Positions 52,789-61,779 of a stretch of DNA of 64,000 nucleotides are shown here, piece by piece. The DNA lies in contig JBDVKF010000020.1 of assembly GCA_039960995.1 (NCBI GenBank), positions 1 to 64,000 of the forward strand, read 5' to 3'. This stretch comes from JABSSA01 sp039960995. GTDB lineage: Bacteria; Pseudomonadota; Alphaproteobacteria; Rhodobacterales; Rhodobacteraceae. Positions within the stretch are counted from its first letter, which is position 1, and every line of letters starts with the position of its first letter. The translations under genes were made by a program, and so were the position numbers. Under the pieces are notes generated by a model that saw only the letters and a list, made by a program, of their open reading frames with translations, searched no databases and was not told the DNA's origin.

Positions 52789-53745
52789 ATGCGACGCCTG
52801 AAAAATAGCACTAAAAAGGTTTTGGTCACGGGTGGGGCTGGATTCATCGGAGTGCATCTGGTGGATAGGCTCTTGGCACTTGGCCATGACGTACTTTGCG
52901 TGGACAACCTTTACACAGGTTCAAAGCGCAACATTGCCCATTTACACGCCAACCCAAATTTTGAATTCATGCGCCATGATGTGACGCAACCTCTTTATGT
53001 GGAAGTTGACGAAATCTACAATCTCGCGTGTCCAGCGTCGCCGGTACATTACCAGAATGATCCGGTGCAGACGGTCAAAACCTGTGTCCTTGGCGCGATC
53101 AATATGTTGGGTCTGGCAAAGCGTCTGGATTGTCGGATTTTTCAGGCCTCAACCTCAGAAGTCTACGGTGATCCCCAGATGCCTGTGCAGCCAGAGACAT
53201 ACTGGGGCCACGTCAATCCAATCGGGCAACGTTCGTGCTATGATGAAGGCAAGCGCTGTGCAGAGACATTGTTCTTCGACTACCACCGGCAACATCAGCT
53301 CGACATCAAAGTCGCACGGATATTCAACACGTATGGGCCAAAGATGCATCAAGCAGATGGTCGTGTGGTTTCAAACTTCATCGTGCGCGCACTGGAGGGG
53401 GCTCCTCTTTCGATCTACGGCGATGGCAGCTACTCCCGGTCGTTCTGTTATGTTGATGACCTTCTGGACGGAATCTTGGCTCTTATGGGAACCGACGCCG
53501 AAATCACTGGTCCGGTCAATTTGGGCAACGACCAAGAAGTAACGATGCTGGAACTGGCGCAGCTTGTGCTGCGTTTGACGGGGTCTAAGTCATCGATCGA
53601 ATTTGCAGACTCGGTCCCAGATGATCCCAAGCAGCGCCGCCCCGACCTGATGCTAGCATGCGAAATGCTAGACTGGTCTGCATCAATTGAGCTGGAAGAC
53701 GGTATTTCCCGCACCATCGATGATTTCCGCCACAGGCTGGGCTGA
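52789..53745 (+). CDS. uxs: UDP-glucuronate decarboxylase (UDP-xylose synthase)
   Basis: 318 residues from the ATG at 52789, which has GGAG five bases upstream; longer frames start inside the previous gene. Extended SDR motifs: TGGAGFIGVHL, DNLYTGSKRNI, the family signature YNLACPASPVHYQNDPVQT, catalytic Ser/Thr in ASTSEVYGDP, and YDEGKR as the Tyr-x3-Lys site. The sequence RSFCYVDDLLDGI completes the fold. It converts UDP-glucuronate to UDP-xylose with bound NAD. The product could feed the nearby glycosyltransferase, but no xylosyltransferase is obvious in the window. Confidence 0.93.
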   Translation: MRRLKNSTKKVLVTGGAGFIGVHLVDRLLALGHDVLCVDNLYTGSKRNIAHLHANPNFEFMRHDVTQPLYVEVDEIYNLACPASPVHYQNDPVQTVKTCVLGAINMLGLAKRLDCRIFQASTSEVYGDPQMPVQPETYWGHVNPIGQRSCYDEGKRCAETLFFDYHRQHQLDIKVARIFNTYGPKMHQADGRVVSNFIVRALEGAPLSIYGDGSYSRSFCYVDDLLDGILALMGTDAEITGPVNLGNDQEVTMLELAQLVLRLTGSKSSIEFADSVPDDPKQRRPDLMLACEMLDWSASIELEDGISRTIDDFRHRLG

Positions 53746-54177
53746 CAAAAACTTGATATAACCTGGCTCATTCAATCGATTTCGAACATCCAGCGAGCTG
53801 ACGGGAGCGCGATCAATCAGATCAATCGTTCTTTCGTCACGCTATACCTGTGGGCAGCCAATTGACTTGGCATCGACATGGTGCAAGTCCGTCTGACATC
53901 TACCAGCACCCATTGGATGCGCGACATCAGAGGTGGACTTGTCGGTCAAACTTATTGCAAACGGACATCGTAATATGAGGCTGAACGCAATAGTTGGCGG
54001 CCGGCTCTCCACGCATTGGGGTAGGGTGGTTGTCCTGGGTCGATCATCCGCTTTTGTGAAGACTTAAGCCGGTGTTTGTTAACCTAGATTTCTGCTGGGT
54101 ATGTTGTTGAGCGGATCAAAGGGATTGCCAAACAGACCTGATTAGACCTTACTGTGATTGATCAAGGAGACACAAAG
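53746..54177. other. 432-base stretch without a recognisable gene
   Basis: No frame of plausible length, tRNA, hairpin terminator or clear promoter was found between the decarboxylase gene and the PAAR gene. The last bases hold the PAAR Shine-Dalgarno (AAGGAG, ending 11 bases before the ATG). It probably marks the border of the PAAR/effector island and should contain its promoter. Confidence 0.5.
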
Positions 54178-54471
54178 ATGCCTTTTCCAGCGGCCCGTTT
54201 AACGGATATGGTGACTTGCCCTATGGTGACAGGCGTGGTTCCGCATGTCGGCGGCCCGATTTCGGGTCCGGGTCAACCAAACGTTCTGATTGGCAATCTT
54301 CCTGCTGCACGAATAGGTGACATGAACGTTTGTGTCGGTCCTCCGGGTGTGATCGCCGTCGGCGCACCGACCGTCTTGGTGGGTGGCAGTCCCCTCGCGC
54401 GTTTAACCAGTACGGCTGGGCATGGCGGTTTAATTGTCGGTCCTGGGTGTCCGACAGTTCTTGTTCCGTAG
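54178..54471 (+). CDS. PAAR-domain T6SS spike-tip protein
   Basis: 97 residues, a single PAAR domain with the repeated Pro-Ala-Ala-Arg-type motifs: MPFPAARLTDMVTCP, NLPAARIGDMNVC, and GSPLARLTSTAGHGG, plus repeated zinc-site Cys/His (C and H in GHGGLIVGPGCPTVLV). PAAR proteins sharpen the VgrG tip and recruit effectors. The chosen start at 54178 has AAGGAG upstream; an in-frame ATG at 54154 does not. The gene is 20 kb from vgrG and is followed by a candidate effector/immunity pair on the opposite strand, so it probably loads that cargo. Confidence 0.92.
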   Translation: MPFPAARLTDMVTCPMVTGVVPHVGGPISGPGQPNVLIGNLPAARIGDMNVCVGPPGVIAVGAPTVLVGGSPLARLTSTAGHGGLIVGPGCPTVLVP

Positions 54472-54556
54472 CGGGGCAGGCGATTGTGCAGCGATTGCCG
54501 AAAGGGGGCGTGCGATGTCTTGCACCTTTGATCCATCTCGGAACACGATGAAATAG

Positions 54557-54751
54557 GAAAGAGCAGCCGCAATTATCTCAAAATTGGATGAGAACTTTGC
54601 AGTTTGTGCTCAAGATCCGCTTTTTAAACAGTTTCCCTTTGAGGGAGACTGCAATGAATTGAATGACCAATTGTTTGAATTTGATCCGGAAGGATTTGAA
54701 GTCGCTCAACTGGATAGACTGTTGGACTTATGGCTGCCCATTCGAGCCTGA
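54557..54751 (+). pseudogene. Coding-looking small frame without a normal start, between PAAR and immunity candidates
   Basis: The stop-to-stop frame reads like protein: KLDENFAVCAQDPLFKQFPF followed by EGDCNELNDQLFEFDPEG and ending LLDLWLPIRA. It has no ATG or GTG; the only usable start is a TTG at 54584 without a Shine-Dalgarno. The preceding ATG at 54548 meets a TAG after two codons in the same frame register. It may be a short protein with a rare start, or the end of a gene damaged by a frameshift. Function unknown. Confidence 0.4.
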
Positions 54752-54754
54752 AAC

Positions 54755-55201
54755 TTACTTTGCCATGGCCGCAGGCGTGTAGGTGAGTTTTCGGGTAGGG
54801 CCCATAGTGACTTTGTAAGGTACGCCCAGAAACTTGTTTTCCACAAAAAACACCAGTTCATCACCGATTTTCATTGGTTGATGCATAGAGGCAAAATCCG
54901 GGATTCCAAAGTTGTGCAAGCGCACCGTGCCTGGCCCGCGCTCTTCTTCCGGATCTTCGGCATTATATCGTTCCATGTATTGCTTTTGGAACGCTGCAAC
55001 GTCGTCAATCAACGCGTGGCTGTAGCCTTCGGTCATGTGATTGAGCAAAAAGGCATGCGTATGTATGTGGTCTTCGCCATCCAGAAAGGGGGCCGCAGCG
55101 ATAAGGTCGGATGGTGTGTCCACCTGTGTATCGTCAATCGTCACATAAGGCGTTCCATTTACGGAGACGTCATAGTTGATCAAAGGCAAGTCATCGTTCA
55201 T
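54755..55201 (-). CDS. Candidate immunity protein (or adaptor) for the 1259-aa effector candidate
   Basis: 148 residues, acidic, no signal peptide. It contains NDDLPLINYDVSVNGTPYVTIDDTQ, a His-rich turn (EDHIHTHAFLLNHMTEGYSHAL) and a C-terminal segment PMKIGDELVFFVENKFLGVPYKVTMGP. I do not recognise a family. It begins 15 bases after the large protein's stop, on the same strand, with a GGAGAA Shine-Dalgarno; small gene directly after a large toxin is the usual effector-immunity order. The role is inferred from position alone; if the target is periplasmic a signal peptide would be expected, so a cytoplasmic target or adaptor role fits better. Confidence 0.6.
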   Translation of the reverse strand: MNDDLPLINYDVSVNGTPYVTIDDTQVDTPSDLIAAAPFLDGEDHIHTHAFLLNHMTEGYSHALIDDVAAFQKQYMERYNAEDPEEERGPGTVRLHNFGIPDFASMHQPMKIGDELVFFVENKFLGVPYKVTMGPTRKLTYTPAAMAK

Positions 55202-55216
55202 CTTACTTCTCCGTTA

Positions 55217-58200
55217 TTAGGGGGCCACAGGTGCTGCGACTTTGGGGGCCATACTGTCCCATGTGCCGTCTTCCCAGTTTTGACCCAATGGCGTCATCTC
55301 GCTGCTAAACGCGTCTTTTTTCCACAAGATCAGATCGCCCGTTCTTGGATCGGGAGCCGCGACGAACAAAGTCTGTCCCTCAGGCCCGCCCCAATTTGAA
55401 TCGGCAATCACAACCTCAGGCATTGGCAATCGCTCCATCAAATAGGAGCCAATGTCTTTGTCCACATTTTCCTTCACTTGCTTCTTGTAGAACGCCAGGA
55501 CTCGGGCCTTGGTTGCGTTGTTTGCTGTAGGCGCTTTCTTCGCGATATAGGCGTCCGCTCGTTTCTGAGCGACCACATCCCTGTAACCAGCGATTTCGGC
55601 CTGAATTTTGTCGCTGACCTCTTGCGGGGTCATCTCGGTTGTTGGCCGGTTGGCCAGCGCAGCAAGCAAGAGCGGTCGTTCGATGTCGTCCGCGTCTGCT
55701 GCCATGGCTTTGATCTGATCATCAAACATACGCGCCGCCCGATCGGCCGGTAATTTGGCATTTGCCACGGCCTGCCCAGGTGCAATCAATTCCGATTGGA
55801 TTTTTGCCGCCATGTCTGGCCCTTGCAGCTTGGCGTTTGACGGGTGGTTGGGCAGTGCGTTGAACGCGTGGGCTGCGTTTTTGCCGCCAGTCCCGACTGG
55901 TTCCAGGTCATCAGTGCCGGCAATTCCAAGGACAGACTGAATGATCTGGCTTGTTCGAGCTGACCGCGCCACGCCAGTTGCAGGTTTTTTGCCTAAAATG
56001 TCTGAACGCGTATAAGGTACACCTTCTAGAACGGCAGCCGTCTGATATTCCAACCCGCCACTGGTCAAGTTCCAAGGTGCTTTCTTCTTGGATCGCGGTT
56101 TGCCGTCGCCGACAGTTCCGCCATATGATGTCACCAGTGCATCCGCGACTGGTGAATTGGCCCCGGCGATAGGGTTGCCAGACCCGTCCTTGGCGACAAA
56201 AATTTCAAGAACTGCTTTGCCTTCGGTGCTTGTGGCGTCATGCCCGGTGACCTCCAAGGCTACCTCTTTCAAGGCCGCGTCCATTTCGGCTTCGCTGGTG
56301 ATTGCTTTGCCTTTGTACATGACCTGATAGCCGCCTTGACTGGAATGCCCGTCGCCACCGCCACCATCTGGGCCACCGACTTCGGGCCCAGCGTTATATT
56401 CAAACTTGAATTTTTCTGCGATTGCGCGGTCGAGCTTTTTCTTAATGCCCGGTACTGGCAGTTTGCCTGGTTCGACCTTGTCGTTCCATTTTTCCGCCGG
56501 AATCACAGCCGACAACGCACCAAGAGCATTCGGCCCCGATATCGCGCGACCGAGTTTCCGACGTTCCTTGCTGTCGGCCTTTTCTGCGGCGGCCGTGGCC
56601 ACAGAATATTCCCATGTGCGCATCATTGGGTTTTCACCCACAGGGGGGTTCGTATCCGCCGGGAAGACGCGATTGTCGGCGGTCACGTATTGACCAGTTG
56701 TCGCAATTTTCTGGAATTCCTCCATGGCGCGTAGCGGATCTGTTTCGCGGATTGCGCGCACTGGGGCTGTCGAGAAACACGACCCCACAGGTCCTTGGCT
56801 GAGTGGTGTCATCATCGCAGACAGAACCGCCGCCTTGGCGTCAGTATCATCAATATCTTCGGGCTTTTTACCCATCGTTCCGGCAATGATTTTTCCTCCG
56901 GGCACTGTTCCGGCCATCGGAGGAGTTGGCACCTTGGTCGCGTCGATCAGTTTTTGCGCTTTTGCGCCATCCGGCCCCTCAAACAGATCGCGCATCTCTG
57001 TCATTTTGGAGGTCATATGCGGCGAGAACGTGTTGAGAGAACCCGGATGGAACATCATGTGATCCATCGCCGCTTTACCGTCGGGGCTGGTGAAATCGAC
57101 CTTGCCCTTGTCGCCGATTACAGCAGAGCCAACGGCCGTTGTGCGGCCAAGTGCGATTTTGTTCTTGCGCAGGGTTTCTTTTTTGCGATCGGTCTCTGGT
57201 TTGTCCAATCCACCATACGGGTCTGGTTCGAGTTGTTTGCCGCTTTTGAGATAGGCGTCAAACCCATCGAAATAATCCTGACCCTCTGTCGCACCCAATT
57301 GAAGAGCATTACAGGCCATGGCCCGCATCGCGTCTTCTGGCATGTCAAGCTTGCGCCCATCTGGTGCGGCAAATCCATCCGTCAACTTGTCAGCCACAAA
57401 CCCTGCATTTTGTGCAATGACAGACGGGTCTTCAGATCGCCCTGCAAGATCAAGTGCATTCCGCGCCAGCGCGCCATCCTTGGCAAACACCTCGATAAAT
57501 TTCTGTTTGTCCTCGGCCTTGAATGCGGGCTTGGCGTTTGGCGACAAACGGCCAAAACTTAGGGCATCCAGCAACCCCTTCTTGCTTTCCTTGGCTTTCA
57601 GATCTGTGTTCGCCGCTTTTTGGGCGTAGTTGGCGGTGTTTGACTTTGCCTGTGCTGCTGCCAACGCGTCATCTGCCTGGCTTTTGGCCGCGGCCTCTGC
57701 AGCCTTTAGCGCCGCTTCCGCTTCTTTGCGCAATCGGTCCAGTTCCATTCCACGCAACATCATCGCGTTGCGCTGTGCTTCGTCCATCTCTGATGGCTCT
57801 GGCAGCGACGCGTTGAATTGTTCCCAATCCGCTTGTGCTGTCGCCAACTTCGTCTGTGCGGTTGCCCATTCCGAACCGGGTTCGGGCGCGAGGTTGGCGG
57901 CTTTGGCCTGTGCCTGTTCAAGCGCAATCTGAGCGGTTGCCGCAGCCTTGTTTGCAGCCTCTAGGGCCGTGCGACTGGTCTGGATCGAAGCGGGCGAGGC
58001 ATCAACACGCCCGCCTTTTTCCATTTCATCCAGCGTGTCCATCGCCACCTTATAGGTTTCCGGATCTGCAGAGCTCAAAGCGGTCAAAGCTTCGCGTTGT
58101 GTGGCTGGCAACAGTGCCAGATCCACAATATCGTCAACAGTTTCGGAAATGTTCTCAGCGACTCCTTTGGCAACTTTCGCCGCTTCCGCAAGCCCGTCCG

Positions 58201-58996
58201 CAGCCTTGTCCATCAGATCAGATGCTGCGTCAAAGAAACCACCCTGAGCATCGTCCAATTTGGCAAGTTCACCGTCGGCAAATTTTCTGGCCATATCTAC
58301 CAGAATGGTCGCCTTTTTTGGGTTCGCGGCCTTGACCATCGCGGCAAAGCTTGCCTCAATTTGCCTGGCTTTCTTGCCGACAGACTCAGCTGCTTTGGAC
58401 TGTAGCCGCGCAAGATCCGCTGCCACAGGTTCGAACGCCGCGACAACATCGGCCATGGGATCGCCATCGGGATCCGCTGCAGATCCGGCATCGGGCTCTG
58501 CTTTTTCTGCCGTTTTCGATGCTGCTTTCGGTTCAGTATCGGTATCCGTTTCAGGTACCGTGGTGACAACATCGGCATCCGCGTCGGGGGTTGATTTGTT
58601 TTCGTCTATCGAGGCTGCGCCCTCGTCTTCCTCGCCGTCGTCAATCACCTCGCCTGAAGGCAGAACGAAGGCGACCTTAAAGGCCATCCCCAATTGCTTT
58701 ATGTGCTTTTTAGTTTGGTTCAATAATGGACCCGGAAGCGAGTCGTTTTCGGCCCGAAATTCGATCCGCTTTCCAGTTACAGCCATTAGGCCTTGGCAGC
58801 CTTTTGCGGTGCCGCCATTGGCTTTGGCCTGGCGCATCATAACAGTCGCGTTCTTCTTAAGGTCGGCGGCCAAAACGACGCCACCAGATTTGCCCATCAC
58901 CAGCGCAAAATTAAGCTCTCGTTTGCGAGCTTTGGTGATCAATTCACCCCATTCAGCGGCTTCTTCTTTAATCTCAGCGGCAGATTTTTTGGACAC
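55217..58996 (-). CDS. Candidate T6SS effector: RELxF N-terminal domain and papain-like cysteine protease motifs
   Basis: 1259 residues. Residues about 8-120 form the same domain as the protein at 2658-3527 (KARKREL-x-F-x-L-x2-GK, QAKANGG, MAVTGK-x3-F, KxxGxAxKV). An acidic/repetitive linker (about 120-170) and long helical, Ala/Lys/Glu-rich coiled coils (about 180-500) follow. From about 700 the chain is globular: TPLSQGPVGSCFSTAPVRAI with Cys740 strongly resembles the papain Q-G-x-C-G-S-C-W site; a His in GKNAAHAFN (1043) and VVIADSNWGG (Asp1199/Asn1201) are candidate partners. GTG start at 58996, directly after an in-frame stop. No signal peptide. Immunity candidate, PAAR and shared N-terminal domain all point to a T6SS-delivered protease; activity is inference. 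Confidence 0.7.
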   Translation of the reverse strand: MSKKSAAEIKEEAAEWGELITKARKRELNFALVMGKSGGVVLAADLKKNATVMMRQAKANGGTAKGCQGLMAVTGKRIEFRAENDSLPGPLLNQTKKHIKQLGMAFKVAFVLPSGEVIDDGEEDEGAASIDENKSTPDADADVVTTVPETDTDTEPKAASKTAEKAEPDAGSAADPDGDPMADVVAAFEPVAADLARLQSKAAESVGKKARQIEASFAAMVKAANPKKATILVDMARKFADGELAKLDDAQGGFFDAASDLMDKAADGLAEAAKVAKGVAENISETVDDIVDLALLPATQREALTALSSADPETYKVAMDTLDEMEKGGRVDASPASIQTSRTALEAANKAAATAQIALEQAQAKAANLAPEPGSEWATAQTKLATAQADWEQFNASLPEPSEMDEAQRNAMMLRGMELDRLRKEAEAALKAAEAAAKSQADDALAAAQAKSNTANYAQKAANTDLKAKESKKGLLDALSFGRLSPNAKPAFKAEDKQKFIEVFAKDGALARNALDLAGRSEDPSVIAQNAGFVADKLTDGFAAPDGRKLDMPEDAMRAMACNALQLGATEGQDYFDGFDAYLKSGKQLEPDPYGGLDKPETDRKKETLRKNKIALGRTTAVGSAVIGDKGKVDFTSPDGKAAMDHMMFHPGSLNTFSPHMTSKMTEMRDLFEGPDGAKAQKLIDATKVPTPPMAGTVPGGKIIAGTMGKKPEDIDDTDAKAAVLSAMMTPLSQGPVGSCFSTAPVRAIRETDPLRAMEEFQKIATTGQYVTADNRVFPADTNPPVGENPMMRTWEYSVATAAAEKADSKERRKLGRAISGPNALGALSAVIPAEKWNDKVEPGKLPVPGIKKKLDRAIAEKFKFEYNAGPEVGGPDGGGGDGHSSQGGYQVMYKGKAITSEAEMDAALKEVALEVTGHDATSTEGKAVLEIFVAKDGSGNPIAGANSPVADALVTSYGGTVGDGKPRSKKKAPWNLTSGGLEYQTAAVLEGVPYTRSDILGKKPATGVARSARTSQIIQSVLGIAGTDDLEPVGTGGKNAAHAFNALPNHPSNAKLQGPDMAAKIQSELIAPGQAVANAKLPADRAARMFDDQIKAMAADADDIERPLLLAALANRPTTEMTPQEVSDKIQAEIAGYRDVVAQKRADAYIAKKAPTANNATKARVLAFYKKQVKENVDKDIGSYLMERLPMPEVVIADSNWGGPEGQTLFVAAPDPRTGDLILWKKDAFSSEMTPLGQNWEDGTWDSMAPKVAAPVAP

Positions 58997-59271
58997 GGGC
59001 TACAAGGTCCCTAAGAGTGTAGGTCCAGAGTACGAAACGCATATGACAGGCATTCGGGGCAAGTTGAGCGAAATGCAATCAAGACACAGGTGTTTATAAA
59101 AGGCTTGTGTTATGGCCAAGACTTCTCACGTTTGCGTTACAAAATCAATACACTGCTGAGGCAAAGGGCGTGTTTAAAAGAATTTAGAATTAATCTGCCA
59201 GAATGTGCCGACTTTTGAAGTTAACGGAGACTATTTTTGCCGCGACCCAACTGGCTGTCCAAATGTCCGGG

Positions 59272-60729
59272 CTATTGGCATCCGCCAAGGGCCCATTGTC
59301 GTAGGACAGATTTGTAGGTCCCACCATAAGGATGTTCCTTTGCGAGCGCACGCACCGTGTCATCACCAGTATAGGTCTGAGCTTGGGTACAAAGGGCGTC
59401 CCGAGTCCATTGGTGGCAATTGGAGCACTTCTGTTCTTTCCAAAGCTCGTCAGGAATGCCCTCGATCGGTGCAAAAAGCGGTTCACCAGCCGCAGCTTCT
59501 CCGATGGTTAGTCCCCGAAGTTCCGTTGGGCCAACCGTGATCGGTTGATCAAAGAACACCACGTCAGGCAAAGTGTCTTCTTTCACAGGTGCTTCAACCG
59601 CCACGGTTTCAATATTCTCTGCAGCTTCCCCTTGGGCTTTCAGGTTTTCGATCTCAATCTTGACCAATTCGGCAAACAATCCTTCAGGAAACGCGTCAAG
59701 ATAAGCTTGATAATCGTCTAGACGGCCAGACGTTTGAGCCGTTTCCATTAAGGCAATTTCCAAATCAGGAGTCGCGTCATTCGCAATTTCTGGCTCTGGC
59801 TCTGGTTTCGCGGCCGGCTCTAGTTCATTCCCGATTGTTTCCGCCAACAAAGTTCTAGCGTCGCTTTCGTAGCGTCCGTTCGGAAAGGAGCGAAGGAACA
59901 GCATGATCTGAACCGAGTCTTTAGAGTCTCTTACGGAGGACCACAATTGCTGCTCTGCAACCTCTTCTGCGCTCAGAGGTTTTGCCGGATTGAACGCAAA
60001 GTCCGCGACCAAAGACGAGGTATCCCATGGGGTCTGCAACCCATTGGTTTGCTCAAGAACTTCGACCCTGACAGTTTTCATCATCTGTTCGATTGGCCGT
60101 CCTTCGACTGTGATATTGCGGGCCAAGGCTTGAGTGAAAGGACTGTTGTTGCCCGTACCATCAAAGGCAACTTCCCCAGGTGCCGTGGCATAAGCCAAAA
60201 ACGTCCCCGTTGGCGCATTCATTTCCGCCAAACCATTGTCGTTCAATTCACGGATCGTTTCGAATGGATTATTTCGGCACGCGTCCAAGATTACGATGTT
60301 TGAGCGATTGCGCGCAGAGGCCATCTGCCTCAAAACCGAAGACGCTTCTAATGCCACCAAGTCCAGATCAGCAGCATCCGTAAGCGAGGCATCAACCGGT
60401 AACAGGTAATTTGAGCCAAAGGATTGTACGCCATGACCTGCATAGTAAAACAGGCCCGTCGCTTCGGGTCCTGCCATCCGCAAAGCGCGGCCAAATTCAG
60501 CGATGCCGCGTTTCAGGTCGTTTTGGGACGCATTAATGAGAAGGGTGACGGAAAATCCTACTTCCTCCAACGCGTCTGAAATCAACTCGGCATCGTTTTT
60601 AGCGTTTTCTAAGGTAGTGACTGTCTCATAAGCACTGTTACCGACCACTAGAGCGATACGAGGCTCTGCCAAAGCAACACTAGCCAAGCCATTCAAAACG
60701 AAGGTTAAAAATACCAGAAAACGCATCAT
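59272..60729 (-). CDS. Secreted caspase-like protease with C-terminal CxxCH motif
   Basis: 485 residues from the ATG at 60729, which has AAGG upstream; the frame extends to 60753. Signal peptide (FLVFLTFVLNGLASVALA), then a C14 caspase domain with His99 (FYYAGHGVQ) and Cys151 (ILDACRNNPF). Two repeats of the F-x3-FP-x-G type follow (LFLRSFPNGRY and YLDAFPEGLF), an acidic linker, and a C-terminal 60 residues with CSNCHQW (435-441) and two further Cys. CxxCH is the covalent haem-c attachment motif; a zinc or disulfide site is the alternative. Located alone between the effector island and an IS6 scar. Confidence 0.85.
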   Translation of the reverse strand: MMRFLVFLTFVLNGLASVALAEPRIALVVGNSAYETVTTLENAKNDAELISDALEEVGFSVTLLINASQNDLKRGIAEFGRALRMAGPEATGLFYYAGHGVQSFGSNYLLPVDASLTDAADLDLVALEASSVLRQMASARNRSNIVILDACRNNPFETIRELNDNGLAEMNAPTGTFLAYATAPGEVAFDGTGNNSPFTQALARNITVEGRPIEQMMKTVRVEVLEQTNGLQTPWDTSSLVADFAFNPAKPLSAEEVAEQQLWSSVRDSKDSVQIMLFLRSFPNGRYESDARTLLAETIGNELEPAAKPEPEPEIANDATPDLEIALMETAQTSGRLDDYQAYLDAFPEGLFAELVKIEIENLKAQGEAAENIETVAVEAPVKEDTLPDVVFFDQPITVGPTELRGLTIGEAAAGEPLFAPIEGIPDELWKEQKCSNCHQWTRDALCTQAQTYTGDDTVRALAKEHPYGGTYKSVLRQWALGGCQ

Positions 60730-60753
60730 GCCGACCTTATCAGTGTAAGCCAA

Positions 60754-61147
60754 AAATTATAACGATAATCGACACAGGAACAACTCATAATATCGTCATG
60801 AAGTCCGGACGCTTTAGCAATTTCCCTTTTGTTAGTCAGGGTCTAGCGAAGTTTGAGGCACTTACCGTATCTGTTCATCAGAGTTGCTTGGTTTCTTCTC
60901 TGCCAAAACACTACTGTAGGCAGTTTGTCATCAATGTCCGAATTGCTAGGTTATGGGAATGGCCAAGAGCCTGGCCCCGCGAGAGCCTGCCAGAACTTGT
61001 GCAAAAGACCCCATATCTGTGAGAAACTCATCCGATATCTCCATAGAGAAACTCCTATCAAAATCTACAAGGAGCGGAATCGCCGATCACAAAGCGTTAA
61101 GTTTCGTCCACGCGCTATTGCAGTCCGCGTCATGACCGATGTTGCCC
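60754..61147. other. Gene-poor stretch between a caspase gene and an IS6 scar
   Basis: Several short frames exist but none has a recognisable family, good Shine-Dalgarno or coding-like composition. The segment probably holds the caspase promoter (minus strand, near 60740-60800) and sequence disturbed by IS6 insertion. No RNA gene or array seen. Confidence 0.4.
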
Positions 61148-61402
61148 TTAGGCACGTTTGTGAATCTCATGCCTAAATTTCTGAACCCACCGATAAACCG
61201 GGGCGGCGTCGACCGTGATACCTCGCTCAGCGAGCACATCCCGTGCATCGCGATTAGAAGGCGGATAACGGCAATACTTGCGGACTGCCAACAGGATCAC
61301 ATCTTGTGGAAAACGGTGATGTTTGAACGGATCGCGGGGTGCCATGGAGAACTCCTGCGAATATCTAACCAAACATTCCGTCAAACTGAAATCAATGCAA
61401 CA
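61148..61402 (-). mobile_element. Truncated IS6-family element (IS26-like transposase N-terminus)
   Basis: From the ATG at 61345 the frame reads MAPRDPFKHHRFPQDVILLA and further VYRWVQKFRHEIHKRA, the helix-turn-helix start of IS6-family transposases, then stops at 61148; the whole DDE domain is lost. Outside the gene, on the minus strand, CTCTGTTGCATTGATTTCAG (near 61401-61382) is the usual left IS6 terminal repeat, so the left end is preserved and the right part deleted. IS6 elements move by co-integration and often leave such plasmid rearrangement scars. Confidence 0.8.
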
Positions 61403-61573
61403 GAGCTCCTGAAACACCGCGTCGTCACCACCCACGCTTCCGATCCAAATTTTAAATGCGAATGGGTCTGTTTCTTCGTCACCACAGCCCTGTCGCGCAG
61501 TAGGGGAAATAGTGCCTTGTAAACCAGTTGTGCTCCTGACAGGATCTTACTTACTTTTTAAAAGGAGTATTTT

Positions 61574-61759
61574 GTGGATATTAAAAAACTTAAAACCAAT
61601 GAACTGGCCAAAATGGTCAAATTGATGAAGGCCGACGGCCCGAAGAAAAACTCGAACGCTGCTGCCATTCAGAAGGCCACGAAAAGCTCTGGTGAACTTA
61701 AGAAACGGCTGAATATCATCAAAAAGCTCGATAAAGCCGACCCCGATTTTGATAAATAA
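61574..61759 (+). CDS. Small Lys-rich protein, first of an unknown gene pair
   Basis: 61 residues, GTG start with AAAGGAG eight bases upstream, a good Shine-Dalgarno. Very basic and helical (DIKKLKTNELAKMVKLMKAD, SGELKKRLNIIKKLDKAD). No family recognised. It is followed 20 bases later by a 167-residue gene with its own GGAG. Both are clearly translated pairs in an AT-richer segment than the flanking genes, between an IS6 scar and a caspase gene, so recent acquisition is plausible. A helical DNA- or partner-binding role is a guess. Confidence 0.6.
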   Translation: MDIKKLKTNELAKMVKLMKADGPKKNSNAAAIQKATKSSGELKKRLNIIKKLDKADPDFDK

Positions 61760-61779
61760 TACTCTCCGGAGCAAAGCAA

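Noticed and set aside
56343..56347. GHSSQGG in the 1259-aa protein as a lipase-type G-H-S-x-G nucleophile elbow
   Set aside because: Spacing is wrong (an extra Ser) and it lies in a Gly-rich loop without the expected strand-helix context; the Cys740 site is a better catalytic candidate.
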